This document shows, piece by piece, positions 52,663 through 62,563 of a stretch of DNA of 64,000 nt. The stretch spans positions 62,001-126,000 of the forward strand of contig DUUM01000090.1 of the NCBI GenBank assembly GCA_012841565.1, written 5' to 3'. The translations under genes and the position numbers were made by a program. Within the stretch, counting starts at the first letter, position 1. Each line of letters starts with the position of its first letter. This stretch comes from Candidatus Epulonipiscium sp. GTDB taxonomy: Bacteria > Bacillota_A > Clostridia > Lachnospirales > Cellulosilyticaceae. The notes below the pieces were generated by a model, which worked only from the letters and a program-made list of their open reading frames with translations, had not been told where the DNA came from and did not search any database.

Positions 52663-54201
52663 TTATTTTTTCAGTAACAAAGATTCTCCTGTCATTTCTG
52701 GCGGTTTAGACATGCCCATCATTTCAAGTAATGTCGGCGCAATATCTGCAAGTTTACCGCCCTCACGTAAGATATAATCTTTATCATAGTTTACGAGTAT
52801 AAAAGGTACAGGATTGATTGTATGGGCCGTAAATGGCTCGTTATTGTTATAGTCAATCATTTGCTCTGCATTTCCATGATCTGCGCAGATAAACATAGCG
52901 CCGCCGATTTCAAGAACTGCATCATAAACCTGACCTACAGCCTTATCAACAGCTTCAATAGCACTAACTGCAGCTTCTAATAAACCAGAGTGTCCTACCA
53001 TGTCAGCGTTAGCAAAGTTAGCAACAATTAAGTCAGTTTCTCCTGCTCTTATGGCAGTTGTCAATTGGTCAGCTACTTCAAATATACTCATTTCTGGTTG
53101 CATATCATAAGTGGCTACTTTCGGTGAAGGCACTAATATACGCGTCTCCCCTTCATTAGGTTCTTCCACACCACCATTGAAGAAAAATGTAACGTGAGCA
53201 TACTTTTCTGTTTCAGCTGTTCTAATTTGTGTTTTGTTATTAGCCGCTAGATACTGGCCAAGGGTATTATCAAGCTTTTGAGGTGTATATGCAACATCTG
53301 TATTTGGAATTGTAATGTCATATTGTGTAAATGTTGCAAATGTAACATTTTTGCGTTCTCTTGGAACAGCATCAAATTCAAAGTCACAAAACATTCTTGT
53401 AAGCTGTCTTGCCCTATCTGGCCTAAAGTTGCAAAAAACAACTGAATCATTATCACACACCTTAGCAACTGGCTGACCATCTTTCATAATAACAGTTGGC
53501 AACATAAATTCATCGTATACTTCTTGCTCGTAAGAATTAGAAACGGCTGTAATAGCATCGTTAGCGACTTGCCCTTTTCCACCTACAAGAGCGTCGTAAG
53601 CAAATGTCATTCGCTCCCAACGATTGTCACGGTCCATAGCGTAGTAGCGACCACTAACTGTAGCGATTTCTCCTACCCCAATTTCATCTATCTTATCTTG
53701 TAATGCTTGTACAAAGCTTTTACCTGAAGCTGGTGGTGTATCTCTTCCATCTAGGAAAGGATGTACATATACTTTGGTAAGTCCTTGCTTTTTAGCAAGT
53801 TCTAACATTGCATATATATGTGTATTATGACTGTGAACACCACCATCAGATAATAGTCCAAATAAGTGAAGTGCTGAGTCATTTTCTTTACAATTTCGAA
53901 CTGCCTTTAAAAAAGTAGGGTTTTCAAAAAAGTCTCCATCCCTAATGGATTTTGTAATTCTTGTGAGCTCTTGGTATACAACCCTGCCAGCACCAATGTT
54001 TAAATGACCCACTTCTGAGTTCCCCATTTGCCCATCTGGAAGACCTACTGCCATACCACTTGCATATCCTTTTTGCCATGGGTACTGATCCATAATACGA
54101 TCCATATTAGGTGTTTTTCCCATGCATACTGCGTTATGATCACAGTTATCGTTAAGACCATACCCATCTAAGATGAGTAATACTTTTGTCTGTTTTTTCA
54201 T
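52663..54201 (-). CDS. gpmI: 2,3-bisphosphoglycerate-independent phosphoglycerate mutase
   Basis: A 512-residue manganese-dependent mutase of the alkaline phosphatase superfamily. Metal-binding Asp12 is in LLILDGYG. The phosphoserine nucleophile is Ser62 in GQMGNSEVGHLNIGAGR. HPFLDGRDTPPASG and the late ICADHGNAEQM supply other ligands. Interconverts 3- and 2-phosphoglycerate. It starts 11 bp after tpiA, so tpiA-gpmI are one unit. Confidence 0.97.
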   Translation of the reverse strand: MKKQTKVLLILDGYGLNDNCDHNAVCMGKTPNMDRIMDQYPWQKGYASGMAVGLPDGQMGNSEVGHLNIGAGRVVYQELTRITKSIRDGDFFENPTFLKAVRNCKENDSALHLFGLLSDGGVHSHNTHIYAMLELAKKQGLTKVYVHPFLDGRDTPPASGKSFVQALQDKIDEIGVGEIATVSGRYYAMDRDNRWERMTFAYDALVGGKGQVANDAITAVSNSYEQEVYDEFMLPTVIMKDGQPVAKVCDNDSVVFCNFRPDRARQLTRMFCDFEFDAVPRERKNVTFATFTQYDITIPNTDVAYTPQKLDNTLGQYLAANNKTQIRTAETEKYAHVTFFFNGGVEEPNEGETRILVPSPKVATYDMQPEMSIFEVADQLTTAIRAGETDLIVANFANADMVGHSGLLEAAVSAIEAVDKAVGQVYDAVLEIGGAMFICADHGNAEQMIDYNNNEPFTAHTINPVPFILVNYDKDYILREGGKLADIAPTLLEMMGMSKPPEMTGESLLLKK

Positions 54202-54212
54202 GTTGTTTCTCC

Positions 54213-54959
54213 TTATTTGTAGTTAACAATACCGCCAAATGCGTCTGTTAAACTTGCTCCGCCTACTAGTCCACCGTCAATGTTGCCCATGTTGAATAAT
54301 TCATTTGCGTTAGCACCGTTTACAGATCCGCCGTATTGAATACGAACTGCTTCTGCTACTTCTTTCGTGTAGATTTCGCCTACAACTGCTCTAATTGCTG
54401 CACAAACTTCTTCTGCTTGCTCTGATGTGGCTGTTTTACCTGTTCCGATTGCCCAAACTGGTTCGTAAGCAATAACTGCTTTAGCTGCATCTTCTGCTTT
54501 AACATCTTTAAATGCGATTTTTGTTTGAATACGCATTAAATCGATTGTAATATTTTGTTCTCTTTCTTCTAAAGTTTCTCCGACACAAACAATTGGGATT
54601 AAACCATGCTCAATTGCTTTTAATACTTTTTTGTTAACCGTTACATCTGTTTCTCCGAAGTATTGACGTCTTTCAGAGTGTCCAAGAACAACATATTTAA
54701 CGCCAAGCTCTGTCAGCATATTAGGTGCTAATTCTCCTGTAAATGCGCCATTTTCTTCAAAATACATATTTTGAGCCCCTACTTGAATATTACTTCCTTT
54801 AACCGCTTCAACGACTGCTGGAAGACAGATTGCTGTTGGGCAAACAATAACGTCAACATCCTCGCTATTTGCAACTTTCTTTAATTGTTCTACTAAGGCA
54901 ACCGCCTCTTTTGGTGTTTTGTTCATTTTCCAATTTCCTGCTACTATTTTCTTACGCAT
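54213..54959 (-). CDS. tpiA: Triosephosphate isomerase
   Basis: A 248-residue TIM barrel. Catalytic Lys11 (AGNWKMN), His94 (VLGHSERR) and Glu166 ([11 protein letters not shown]) are all present, and the phosphate loop GGSVNGANA is near the end. Interconverts glyceraldehyde-3-phosphate and dihydroxyacetone phosphate. Lies 45 bp downstream of pgk and 11 bp upstream of gpmI. Confidence 0.97.
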   Translation of the reverse strand: MRKKIVAGNWKMNKTPKEAVALVEQLKKVANSEDVDVIVCPTAICLPAVVEAVKGSNIQVGAQNMYFEENGAFTGELAPNMLTELGVKYVVLGHSERRQYFGETDVTVNKKVLKAIEHGLIPIVCVGETLEEREQNITIDLMRIQTKIAFKDVKAEDAAKAVIAYEPVWAIGTGKTATSEQAEEVCAAIRAVVGEIYTKEVAEAVRIQYGGSVNGANANELFNMGNIDGGLVGGASLTDAFGGIVNYK

Positions 54960-55004
54960 GTTATTTTGCTCCTTTAGTTATTATTTATTCTCTATGATGA
55001 TCTA

Positions 55005-56219
55005 CTATTTCTCGTCTGCCGCCATAATTCCTGGTAAGTTTTTTCCTTCTAAGAATTCAAGGCTTGCCCCACCACCTGTTGAGATGTGGCTCATTTTATC
55101 TGCATATCCGAGTTGGATAACAGCTGCTACAGAGTCTCCTCCGCCAATAACAGTTGTAGCTTCTTTAAGTTGTGAGAGTTTTTCTGCTACTTTAAGTGTT
55201 CCTGCTGCAAAGTTAGAGAATTCAAATACGCCCATAGGTCCGTTCCAAACAACTGTTTTTGCTCCGTCTAAAGCCTTTGTAAAGATTTCAATTGTTTTTG
55301 GTCCGATATCAAAACCACTCCAGCCATCTTCAATTGTATCAACCACTTTAAACGCTGCGTCGTTAGAGAATTCTTTTGCTACAACGTGATCGATTGGAAG
55401 AAGTAATTGTACGCCTTTGTCTTTTGCTTTTTGAATCATTTCTAGTGCATAATCAATTCTATCTGCTTCTAAAAGAGAGTTTCCAATTCCTTCGCCTTGT
55501 GCTTTTTTGAAAGTATAAGCCATTCCGCCACCAACAATTAGCACATCTACTTTATCAAGAAGGTTATTAATAACATTAATTTTGTCAGATACTTTAGCCC
55601 CACCTAAAATAGCTACAAAAGGACGTTCTGGCTTGTTAACAGCGCTGCCTAGAAATTTAATTTCTTTTTCCATAAGGTAGCCAACAGCGTTTTCAGCCAT
55701 GAATTTTGTAACCCCAACGTTAGAGCAGTGAGCACGGTGTGCTGTACCAAATGCATCGTTAACAAAAACTTGGTTATCTGCAAGTGCTGCAAGTTCTTTA
55801 GCAAAACCTTCTGCGTTATCTTCTTTACCGTAGTTTGTTTCTTCTTTGCGGTAACGTGTATTTTGAAGAAGCATAACTTCTCCTTCTTTAAGGTCTGCTG
55901 CAATTGCTTTTGCATTGTCTCCTACAACAGTATCATCATTTGCAAATTTTACTTCGACTTCTAAAAGTTCAGCAAGTCTTTTTGCAACTGGTGCTAATGA
56001 GAGTTCTGGTTTAGCTTCACCTTTTGGCTTTCCAAGGTGTGAGCATAAAATTACTTTAGCCCCCGCGCCCATTAATTTTTTTATGGTTGGAAGTGCTCCA
56101 ACAAGACGATTTTCGTCAGTAATAACCCCATCTTTAAGTGGCACGTTAAAATCGCAACGTACTAATACCTTTTTTCCTTTAAGATCTTTAAGTTCTGCTA
56201 CATTTTTTTTATTTAACAT
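55005..56219 (-). CDS. pgk: Phosphoglycerate kinase
   Basis: A 404-residue kinase. The N-terminal substrate half has [17 protein letters not shown] and [15 protein letters not shown]. The C-terminal nucleotide half has [22 protein letters not shown] and GGGDSVAAV with the closing [18 protein letters not shown]. Makes ATP from 1,3-bisphosphoglycerate. It follows gap by 118 bp, a gap that holds a hairpin which may set the gap:pgk ratio. Confidence 0.97.
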   Translation of the reverse strand: MLNKKNVAELKDLKGKKVLVRCDFNVPLKDGVITDENRLVGALPTIKKLMGAGAKVILCSHLGKPKGEAKPELSLAPVAKRLAELLEVEVKFANDDTVVGDNAKAIAADLKEGEVMLLQNTRYRKEETNYGKEDNAEGFAKELAALADNQVFVNDAFGTAHRAHCSNVGVTKFMAENAVGYLMEKEIKFLGSAVNKPERPFVAILGGAKVSDKINVINNLLDKVDVLIVGGGMAYTFKKAQGEGIGNSLLEADRIDYALEMIQKAKDKGVQLLLPIDHVVAKEFSNDAAFKVVDTIEDGWSGFDIGPKTIEIFTKALDGAKTVVWNGPMGVFEFSNFAAGTLKVAEKLSQLKEATTVIGGGDSVAAVIQLGYADKMSHISTGGGASLEFLEGKNLPGIMAADEK

Positions 56220-56265
56220 TAAACTTTCCTCCTGAATAAAATATTTTCCTAAAATAAATATACAA

Positions 56266-56306
56266 ATGGGCCCGTCCTATAGTCTAACCTACATGACCGG
56301 ACCCAT
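56266..56306 (-). terminator. Hairpin between gap and pgk
   Basis: Stem ATGGG-CCG-TC / GA-CGG-CCCAT with one mismatch and a bulge. The sequence after it on the minus strand is A/T-rich without a clean T run, so a partial terminator or processing site is more likely than a full stop. Confidence 0.55.
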
Positions 56307-56337
56307 TATGGATCTTATTATTTAGTTGGTGCTACTA

Positions 56338-57339
56338 TTATTTGCTAGCTAAATATTTAATCGTTCTAACCATCTGACTAGTGTATGAGTTCTCGTTGTC
56401 ATACCATGCTACAACTTTAACTAATTGCTTGTCGCCAACTGTGATTACTTTTGTTTGTGTTGCATCAAATAATGATCCGTATTCGATTCCGATTACGTCT
56501 GTTGAAACAATCTCATCTTCTGTATATCCGAATGAAGCATCAGATGCTGCTTTCATAGCTGCGTTGATTTCTTCTATCGTTGTTTTCTTTGCAAGAACAA
56601 CTTGTAATTCTGTTACAGAACCTGTGATTACTGGAACACGTTGTGCTGCACCGTCTAATTTTCCAGCTAATTCTGGAATAACAAGACCGATTGCTTTAGC
56701 TGCTCCTGTTGTGTTAGGAACGATACTTGCTGCTGCTGCCCTAGCACGTCTTAAGTCACCTTTAGCGTGAGGAGCATCTAATGTGTTCTGATCATTTGTG
56801 TAAGCATGAATTGTAGTCATAAGACCTGTTTCAATTGTGTATTTATCATTCATAACTTTCGCCATAGGAGCTAAACAGTTTGTTGTACATGAAGCTGCTG
56901 AAATAACTGTTTCTGATCCGTCGATAAGTTCGTGGTTAACACCAAATACGATTGTTTTTAAGTCGCCTGTTGCTGGCGCTGAAATAACAACTTTCTTTGC
57001 ACCTGCTGTAATATGAGCTTCTGCTTTTTCTTTGTCAGCAAAGAATCCAGTACACTCTAAAACAACATCTACATCAAGAGCTCCCCATGGTAAATCTGCT
57101 GGGTTTCTTTCTGAGTAAATTTTAACTTCTTTACCATCTACAACAATTGAATCGCCTGTTGTTGTTACATCTTTATTATATCTACCTTGTGCTGAGTCAT
57201 ATTTTAATAAATGCCCAAGTGTTTTTGCATCTGTTAAATCGTTAATTGCTACTACGTCATATCCTTCTGCACCAAACATTTGTCTAAATGCAAGACGTCC
57301 AATACGTCCAAATCCATTAATCGCTACTTTTACTGCCAT
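56338..57339 (-). CDS. gap: Glyceraldehyde-3-phosphate dehydrogenase (glycolytic)
   Basis: A 333-residue type I enzyme. The NAD-binding start is [19 protein letters not shown], with Asp34 (INDLTD) favouring NAD over NADP. The catalytic cysteine is Cys151 in [13 protein letters not shown], and the partner His lies in [10 protein letters not shown]. Oxidises glyceraldehyde-3-phosphate to 1,3-bisphosphoglycerate. First gene of the glycolytic cluster. No cggR-type regulator precedes it, unlike Bacillus. AAGGAGG ribosome binding site. Confidence 0.97.
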   Translation of the reverse strand: MAVKVAINGFGRIGRLAFRQMFGAEGYDVVAINDLTDAKTLGHLLKYDSAQGRYNKDVTTTGDSIVVDGKEVKIYSERNPADLPWGALDVDVVLECTGFFADKEKAEAHITAGAKKVVISAPATGDLKTIVFGVNHELIDGSETVISAASCTTNCLAPMAKVMNDKYTIETGLMTTIHAYTNDQNTLDAPHAKGDLRRARAAAASIVPNTTGAAKAIGLVIPELAGKLDGAAQRVPVITGSVTELQVVLAKKTTIEEINAAMKAASDASFGYTEDEIVSTDVIGIEYGSLFDATQTKVITVGDKQLVKVVAWYDNENSYTSQMVRTIKYLASK

Positions 57340-57490
57340 TATAATTCCTCCTTAGAATATATAAAAATTTATTTCATCTATATTCAACTCGCTTTGTGTC
57401 GTATATACGAAGCTTAGCGACTTGATACCAATTTGTCTAACTTTTAACAATTCCTTAAATATGGCTGCAAATTTGACAGACCATAATTAT

Positions 57491-57519
57491 ATTGTACCTA
57501 AAATAAGGAAAAATATCAA
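57491..57519 (-). promoter_or_regulatory. gap promoter with long leader
   Basis: TTGATA, a 17-bp spacer and TACAAT on the minus strand. The transcript would carry a leader of about 145 nt, which includes a TCGTA-TACGA hairpin near 57400. No CggR-like operator was recognised. Confidence 0.65.
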
Positions 57520-57522
57520 GTC

Positions 57523-57789
57523 CTATTTATTAATCAGGATCATATAAGTCAATGCAATTTGAATTATGAATATAATTGGAAAGCCATATTGAAACTTTGG
57601 ATGTTTCGTTTTATGGCGAAATATGCTCATACCAATGATTCCCCCTAGACTTCCACCAATAGCTACTATTAAAAATAGTCTTTTTTCAGGTATTCTCCAC
57701 TTTTTATGAATAGCTCTTTGTTTATCAACAAACATGGCTATAAATCCTACTAGATTAATGGCCATTAAGTATATCATGTGCAGCTTCAT
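57523..57789 (-). CDS. DUF1294 membrane protein
   Basis: An 88-residue protein with about three membrane helices and the DUF1294 pattern (FVDKQRAIHKKWRIPEKRLF, then GGSLGGIIGMSIFRHKTKH). Function unknown. It lies 5 bp after the 120-residue gene at 57795, as the last gene of the block that includes the MFS transporter. AAAGGA is about 12 bp from the ATG used. Confidence 0.85.
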   Translation of the reverse strand: MKLHMIYLMAINLVGFIAMFVDKQRAIHKKWRIPEKRLFLIVAIGGSLGGIIGMSIFRHKTKHPKFQYGFPIIFIIQIALTYMILINK

Positions 57790-57794
57790 ATCAT

Positions 57795-58157
57795 TTATAT
57801 TCCTTTTCTATCAAATTTTTCTTCTTCGCCCGCTAAACCCCATGTCAAATTTCTTTTTTCTATTTTATAATTCATTTCAAACGTATGACCTTCGATGGTA
57901 TATACAAGTAAATTTTCGGATTTAATACTATATTCTCCTGCTTTTATTTGATCTACATTAACAATGCCCACATCTGTAAATTCAACGACCTTGCCTGTTT
58001 GTTGGGATAACCATTGACCTATCATTGAAGGGTTATTATACGTTTTATTAAATGATATGCCTTCCCGTACAACAATCCCTATGATTATTATAAAAATGCT
58101 TGTTATAATAATAGAGATGTTAGATTTCTTTTGCTTTGGATTCATTTTCATTTCCAT
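57795..58157 (-). CDS. Single-span membrane protein of unknown function
   Basis: A 120-residue protein that I do not recognise. Basic N-terminus, one membrane helix (about 13-32, ISIIITSIFIIIIGIVVREG), then a small soluble part (WLSQQTGKVVEFTDVGIVNV ... YKIEKRNLTWGLAGEEE), probably outside the cell. AAAGGAG precedes the ATG by 6 bp. It lies 22 bp after the MFS gene and 5 bp before DUF1294, so it is probably co-transcribed. Confidence 0.7.
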   Translation of the reverse strand: MEMKMNPKQKKSNISIIITSIFIIIIGIVVREGISFNKTYNNPSMIGQWLSQQTGKVVEFTDVGIVNVDQIKAGEYSIKSENLLVYTIEGHTFEMNYKIEKRNLTWGLAGEEEKFDRKGI

Positions 58158-58179
58158 TATATTCTCCTTTTTATTTTTC

Positions 58180-59508
58180 TTAATTTTTCTTTTTTTGTTC
58201 CATAGGAGCTATAACATTTTTAACGTAAGTACCTGTAAGGGCAAGTAAAATTCCAGATATTAAAAAAATAATTTGCATATTTCCAATACTAAAGTTTAAA
58301 AAGTTTATATGTATACCTGCAAACACATCTATAAAGAACCCTGACCCAACTGTGGCTATAAACCCTGCCGTACCAGAAAGTGCAGCTAATACACCAATAT
58401 ATAAAGTTCTAGATTCATCAGGCGCAAACATAACTTGTAAATTAAAAAATGTAATTCCTATACTGCCCCATGCAATTCCTGATAATATATGGGATATTGG
58501 GAGAATAATTAAAGCTGTTAGGGGATTTGCAAAAAATAACAATCCTGTAGAAATTCCGATTAAAACAGCCCCAATCTCTATAGCTCTAGACCATGAATGC
58601 GTTTCTACAAATCGACCCCATAGTCTTACAGATAAAACTCTAAAGCCTAAAGTTAACATACTCATAATCATAGCATAGAGATAAGACATTTTCAGGCTAC
58701 TAATAATGTAAATTGCAATATAAAGCATCCCTATATTAAGAGAAAAGTTCCATATTATATATAAAGCCCCAAGTTTCCTAAAGTCTTTATTTTTAAATAA
58801 TAACTTTAAATCTTTTTTCACTTCTAATTTTTGCTTTTTTTCTGGTCTTATAGGTTCTTTAACAGCAGAAAAAGCATAAATGCTTACCATGGCCCATATC
58901 ATAATGATAATACCTATAATCTTAAACCCCAAAGCCTCAGCACCTTGTATTTTAAAAGCATCTAACATTTTAGCTAAAACCGCTTCACTAAGAGCTACTA
59001 TAATCATAGTAAACATCTCACGTTTTGCAAAATATTGTCCCCTAATACTCTCCGGGGACAAGTCCATAATCCAACTAATAATAGGTGGGTTTAAAAATGA
59101 TATGCCAAAACTTACAATACAATATATAACGACTAGCACCATACCTTGATATATATTTTTGGTTATAAAAAAAGGGATAAAATAAATCGTTCCAATGAGC
59201 ATTCGTATAATAAAACTAAGCCCTACAGTTTGAAGCTTATATTGGGTCTTATTTCCAAAGTATATACCGCCAAATATTTGAAATATATGAGCTAACATTG
59301 GGATTGCGGAAAGCATTCCAATAAGTCCTGGTGACATGCCAATCATTGTTGCAAATCCTACAATAAATGCTCCTTGGGAGAGTCTAATTAAAGACGTTCC
59401 GCCAATACATTCTAGTATCAAAAAAGCCTGTCCACTTTTATAATCTTGACCTGTTAATTGAACAGGTGTTGCATAAATCCTTTTTATCAGATTTTTAAGT
59501 CTATTCAT
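58180..59508 (-). CDS. Major facilitator superfamily transporter
   Basis: A 442-residue membrane protein with about twelve helices. The N-terminal half contains GMSPGLIGMLSAIPMLAHIF and a loop between helices 4 and 5 (MDLSPESIRGQYFAKREMF), where many MFS proteins carry a conserved Arg/Gly stretch. A long, charged central loop (KEPIRPEKKQKLEVKKDLKL) separates the halves. Substrate unknown; export of a small molecule is as likely as uptake. It follows the RsiV-like gene by 58 bp. Confidence 0.85.
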   Translation of the reverse strand: MNRLKNLIKRIYATPVQLTGQDYKSGQAFLILECIGGTSLIRLSQGAFIVGFATMIGMSPGLIGMLSAIPMLAHIFQIFGGIYFGNKTQYKLQTVGLSFIIRMLIGTIYFIPFFITKNIYQGMVLVVIYCIVSFGISFLNPPIISWIMDLSPESIRGQYFAKREMFTMIIVALSEAVLAKMLDAFKIQGAEALGFKIIGIIIMIWAMVSIYAFSAVKEPIRPEKKQKLEVKKDLKLLFKNKDFRKLGALYIIWNFSLNIGMLYIAIYIISSLKMSYLYAMIMSMLTLGFRVLSVRLWGRFVETHSWSRAIEIGAVLIGISTGLLFFANPLTALIILPISHILSGIAWGSIGITFFNLQVMFAPDESRTLYIGVLAALSGTAGFIATVGSGFFIDVFAGIHINFLNFSIGNMQIIFLISGILLALTGTYVKNVIAPMEQKKKN

Positions 59509-59566
59509 GGTTTCCCCTGCCTTTTATTTTTGTGTAACTTCATTGTATAGCAAGGGAGATATATTA

Positions 59567-60313
59567 TCAATCATAAGAATTAATGATTTCTTTAGGAATA
59601 GGAAACTCAAGTATTCCCGCAGCATAAGGCGCTATCTCATAGAGCCCAAATACAATGACTAATTGACCTTCCTCGGTCATATAAAAAGATTGATTTTTAT
59701 TTATTCCTTTAAACTCTAGTGCTTCATCAAAAAACATTTCTCCTTTTGCATATCTTTCATTTATTTGTCTTTGAATCTCTTGATTTAGAACCTCTTCACT
59801 GACTATATCTTTCAAACATATCATCTTACTCGTGTTGGTATCTATATTATAATATGTTTTTGTTGTCATGCCATGAGCGCCACCTCTGTAGTCATATATT
59901 GTTATTTCTAAAGAAAATATATCATTATTAGACTTTACATGATAATTTGTCATTAACTCATATGGGAGTACAGGATAACCTTTTGGGGTAGCATATTGAT
60001 AGTTCTGTATAGCATCTTTTCCAATTGTTTTCTTTAAGAATAACTGATTTTTCTTAATCGTTTTATTTAGTTTTTTTTGAAACCATTTATTTTTAAAATT
60101 ATTCATAACTGGCATTTTAATATTTATTTGCAGATGATTTGTTGTTTCTTCAATAAAATTTGTTGCCACTGAAATTCTATTATTGTCCTTTGTTAACATC
60201 ACAAAAACTGCAGTACCTGGTTTATCTTTTGGAAGTTCTTCTTCAGCATACAATACAGAATGAGACAAACACATAATTGCTATAGCTGATAGGATGATTT
60301 TTTTACATTTCAT
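59567..60313 (-). CDS. RsiV/DUF3298-type secreted protein
   Basis: A 248-residue protein with a signal peptide (MKCKKIILSAIAIMCLSHSVLY). A DUF4163-like part (about 60-110) leads into a DUF3298 domain (about 130-240), with the typical IYDYRGGAHGMTTKTYYNID and FGLYEIAPYAAGILEF. In Bacillus RsiV and PdaC the same modules bind lysozyme or bind and modify peptidoglycan. Here there is no cytosolic anti-sigma part, so this is a free secreted protein of unknown ligand. AGGAGG precedes the ATG. Confidence 0.8.
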   Translation of the reverse strand: MKCKKIILSAIAIMCLSHSVLYAEEELPKDKPGTAVFVMLTKDNNRISVATNFIEETTNHLQINIKMPVMNNFKNKWFQKKLNKTIKKNQLFLKKTIGKDAIQNYQYATPKGYPVLPYELMTNYHVKSNNDIFSLEITIYDYRGGAHGMTTKTYYNIDTNTSKMICLKDIVSEEVLNQEIQRQINERYAKGEMFFDEALEFKGINKNQSFYMTEEGQLVIVFGLYEIAPYAAGILEFPIPKEIINSYD

Positions 60314-60415
60314 CTATTGCACCTCCTGAATGATTTGTTTTTGGTTATACACTTATTATCTCCAGTTTTCCTTTACTTATAAGGAGCAATAACTCCCTTT
60401 AATACAATTAATTTC

Positions 60416-60444
60416 TTGTTATACGTGGACTTATTTGTTATATT
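60416..60444 (+). promoter_or_regulatory. Nudix-aldehyde dehydrogenase promoter
   Basis: TTGTTA, a 17-bp spacer and TATATT. It implies a transcript start near 60451 and so excludes the longer Nudix reading frame that begins at 60416. Confidence 0.7.
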
Positions 60445-60490
60445 TAGTTTATATCATTTAATACAAAATTTTCTTTTAAAAAAGGATGTG

Positions 60491-61180
60491 ATGACAATCA
60501 ATAATGCACCACCTCATTATATTAATGGTGACGAGTATTTTCAAAGTTCTGTTTTAATGACCTTTATTATAAAGGATGATGATTATTTTCTTGTCCTTGA
60601 ACAGCGTTCAACTCATATTAGCCAAGCAGGTGAAGTGTGCTTTCCTGGCGGTAGATTTGATGCTACTGTAGACCTTTCGACAAAAGATACTGCTATTCGC
60701 GAAACCTGTGAGGAACTTGGCGTAGAGGTTTCTCAGATTAAAAAGGTTCGTTATTGGGGAACCTATATTGCTCCTATGTATACATTAATAGATGTTTATA
60801 TTGGTTTTTTAGATATTAATTCTATGCCTATTGATGATGTTCATTCCTTACCAATCAATAAAAAAGAAGTTGAAAAATTAATTGTCGTTCCTTACTCATA
60901 CTTCTTAGAGCATTCTCCCTTGTCATACGAAATAGACAATTGGTCTACACCATACAGGCTCTCTAGTGATGAGGACTCTAAGGAACTATCTATTTTCCCA
61001 ACCAAAGAACTTGGGTTGCCATCTAGATACCATAAGCCTTGGCAAGGCAAACCTCGGCAGGTATACTTATACCCTACCCAAGACGTTCCTATTTGGGGTG
61101 TAACCGCCAATATTCTTAAACAGTTTGTTCAGCAACATCCAACTACTAATACACTATTTAGCGAGGTGCACTATGAATGA
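60491..61180 (+). CDS. CoA pyrophosphatase-type Nudix hydrolase
   Basis: A 229-residue Nudix protein. The CoA-pyrophosphatase signature is LVLEQRSTHISQAGEVCFPG. The Nudix box follows as GGRFDATVDLSTKDTAIRET, then CEELGVEV; the first box Glu position is Asp, as common in this subfamily. The family hydrolyses CoA and acyl-CoAs to phosphopantetheine and 3',5'-ADP. ATG 60491 has AAAGGA upstream. Its last 8 bp overlap the aldehyde dehydrogenase start. Confidence 0.87.
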   Translation: MTINNAPPHYINGDEYFQSSVLMTFIIKDDDYFLVLEQRSTHISQAGEVCFPGGRFDATVDLSTKDTAIRETCEELGVEVSQIKKVRYWGTYIAPMYTLIDVYIGFLDINSMPIDDVHSLPINKKEVEKLIVVPYSYFLEHSPLSYEIDNWSTPYRLSSDEDSKELSIFPTKELGLPSRYHKPWQGKPRQVYLYPTQDVPIWGVTANILKQFVQQHPTTNTLFSEVHYE

Positions 61181-62558
61181 TAAAACAAGTACTATTTTTG
61201 ATATCGTACAGTCTCAACATGAATTTTTTTATACCAATCTAACGAAAGATTTAGATTTTCGTATATCTCAGCTTAAGGCTCTGCACAAAACCATTAAAAA
61301 CCACGAAGAAGAAATTATTGAGGCACTTTATAAAGATTTTAAAAAACCGCCATTTGAGGCTTTTTCTACTGAAATTTACACCGTACTAGAAGAAATTAAG
61401 TATTTTATAAAACATTTGCCTAAACTTTCACAATCTAAAAATGTACCGACTTCTTTCATTAATTTTTTATCCACCAGCTCTGTTAAGCCTGAGCCTTACG
61501 GCGTATGCCTAATTATATCCCCTTGGAATTATCCTTTTCAGTTAGCCTTATCACCTCTTATAGGCGCTATAGCTGCTGGTAACTGTGCTGTTATTAAGCC
61601 TTCAGAGCACTCCCCACATACGAGTGCCATTTTAAAAACTGTTCTAAGTGATATTTATCCTAGTTATTATATTAGTGTCATAGATGGGGATGAAAAAGTA
61701 GCTAATGAGCTGCTGAATCAACCTCTTGATTATATCTTCTTTACAGGTGGCACTGAAGTGGGCAAAAAGATTATGCTTAAAGCCGCAGAAAACTTGGTCC
61801 CAGTTACTTTAGAGCTAGGAGGCAAGAGCCCAGCTATTGTCGATTTAGATACCAATATCCCAATCGCTGCAAAGCGTATTGTATGGGGTAAATTTATTAA
61901 CTGTGGACAAACTTGTATAGCACCTGATTATATTTTAGTTCATGAAAAAGTAAAAGATCAACTTTTATACCATATGATTAAGAATGTTATCAAATGGTAT
62001 ACGGTTACACCTGAATATAGTCCTGACTACGGAAGGATTATTACACCCCGCCATTTTGATCGATTGGTTAATTATATAGACAAAGATAAAATTTTTTATG
62101 GTGGCCAAACTAACCGGGATGATTTATTTATTAGCCCGACCATTCTCCATCATGTCACTTTAGAAGACCTTGTTATGGAAGAAGAAATCTTTGGGCCTAT
62201 CTTACCCGTTATGACCTTTGACGATTTATCTGATGCTATTGCTACAGTGCAAAGCAAACCTAAACCTCTTGCCTTATATTATTTTGGCGAAGACAAAAAA
62301 AGAGCTGCTCATGTAAAGAACAGCATCTCTTTTGGTGGTGGTTGTATAAATGATACGATTATGCATGTTGCATCTAGCCATCTTCCTTTTGGCGGCGTTG
62401 GCTATAGTGGTATGGGAAGTTATCATGGCAAGGCAAGCTTTGACACCTTTTCACATTATAAAAGCATCCTAAATAAATCCACTGCTTTTGATCTTCCATT
62501 TCGTTATCCGCCCTATAAAGGTAAACTAGGCTTCCTAAGAGGCTTTACAAATTTGTAA
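61173..62558 (+). CDS. Aldehyde dehydrogenase (class 3-like)
   Basis: A 461-residue NAD(P)-dependent enzyme of the short, class 3/YwdH type. General base Glu214 (TLELGGKSPA) and nucleophile Cys248 (NCGQTCIAPD) are present. IISPWNYPFQLALSPLIGAI is the family nucleotide-site text, and SSHLPFGGVGYSGMG is near the C-terminus. It oxidises medium or long aliphatic aldehydes. GAGGTG before ATG 61173 lies inside the Nudix gene, so translation is coupled. The C-terminus GFTNL is encoded by a palindrome shared with the convergent yitT-like gene. Confidence 0.93.
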   Translation: MNDKTSTIFDIVQSQHEFFYTNLTKDLDFRISQLKALHKTIKNHEEEIIEALYKDFKKPPFEAFSTEIYTVLEEIKYFIKHLPKLSQSKNVPTSFINFLSTSSVKPEPYGVCLIISPWNYPFQLALSPLIGAIAAGNCAVIKPSEHSPHTSAILKTVLSDIYPSYYISVIDGDEKVANELLNQPLDYIFFTGGTEVGKKIMLKAAENLVPVTLELGGKSPAIVDLDTNIPIAAKRIVWGKFINCGQTCIAPDYILVHEKVKDQLLYHMIKNVIKWYTVTPEYSPDYGRIITPRHFDRLVNYIDKDKIFYGGQTNRDDLFISPTILHHVTLEDLVMEEEIFGPILPVMTFDDLSDAIATVQSKPKPLALYYFGEDKKRAAHVKNSISFGGGCINDTIMHVASSHLPFGGVGYSGMGSYHGKASFDTFSHYKSILNKSTAFDLPFRYPPYKGKLGFLRGFTNL

Positions 62559-62563
62559 AGCCT
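62540..62563. terminator. 24-bp perfect palindrome covering both convergent stop codons
   Basis: Half-site AGGCTTTACAAA joined to its exact complement with no spacer. It includes the TAA of the aldehyde dehydrogenase and the TAA of the YitT gene, which overlap by 14 bp. It probably serves as a bidirectional terminator, although no long T run follows on either side. Confidence 0.75.
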
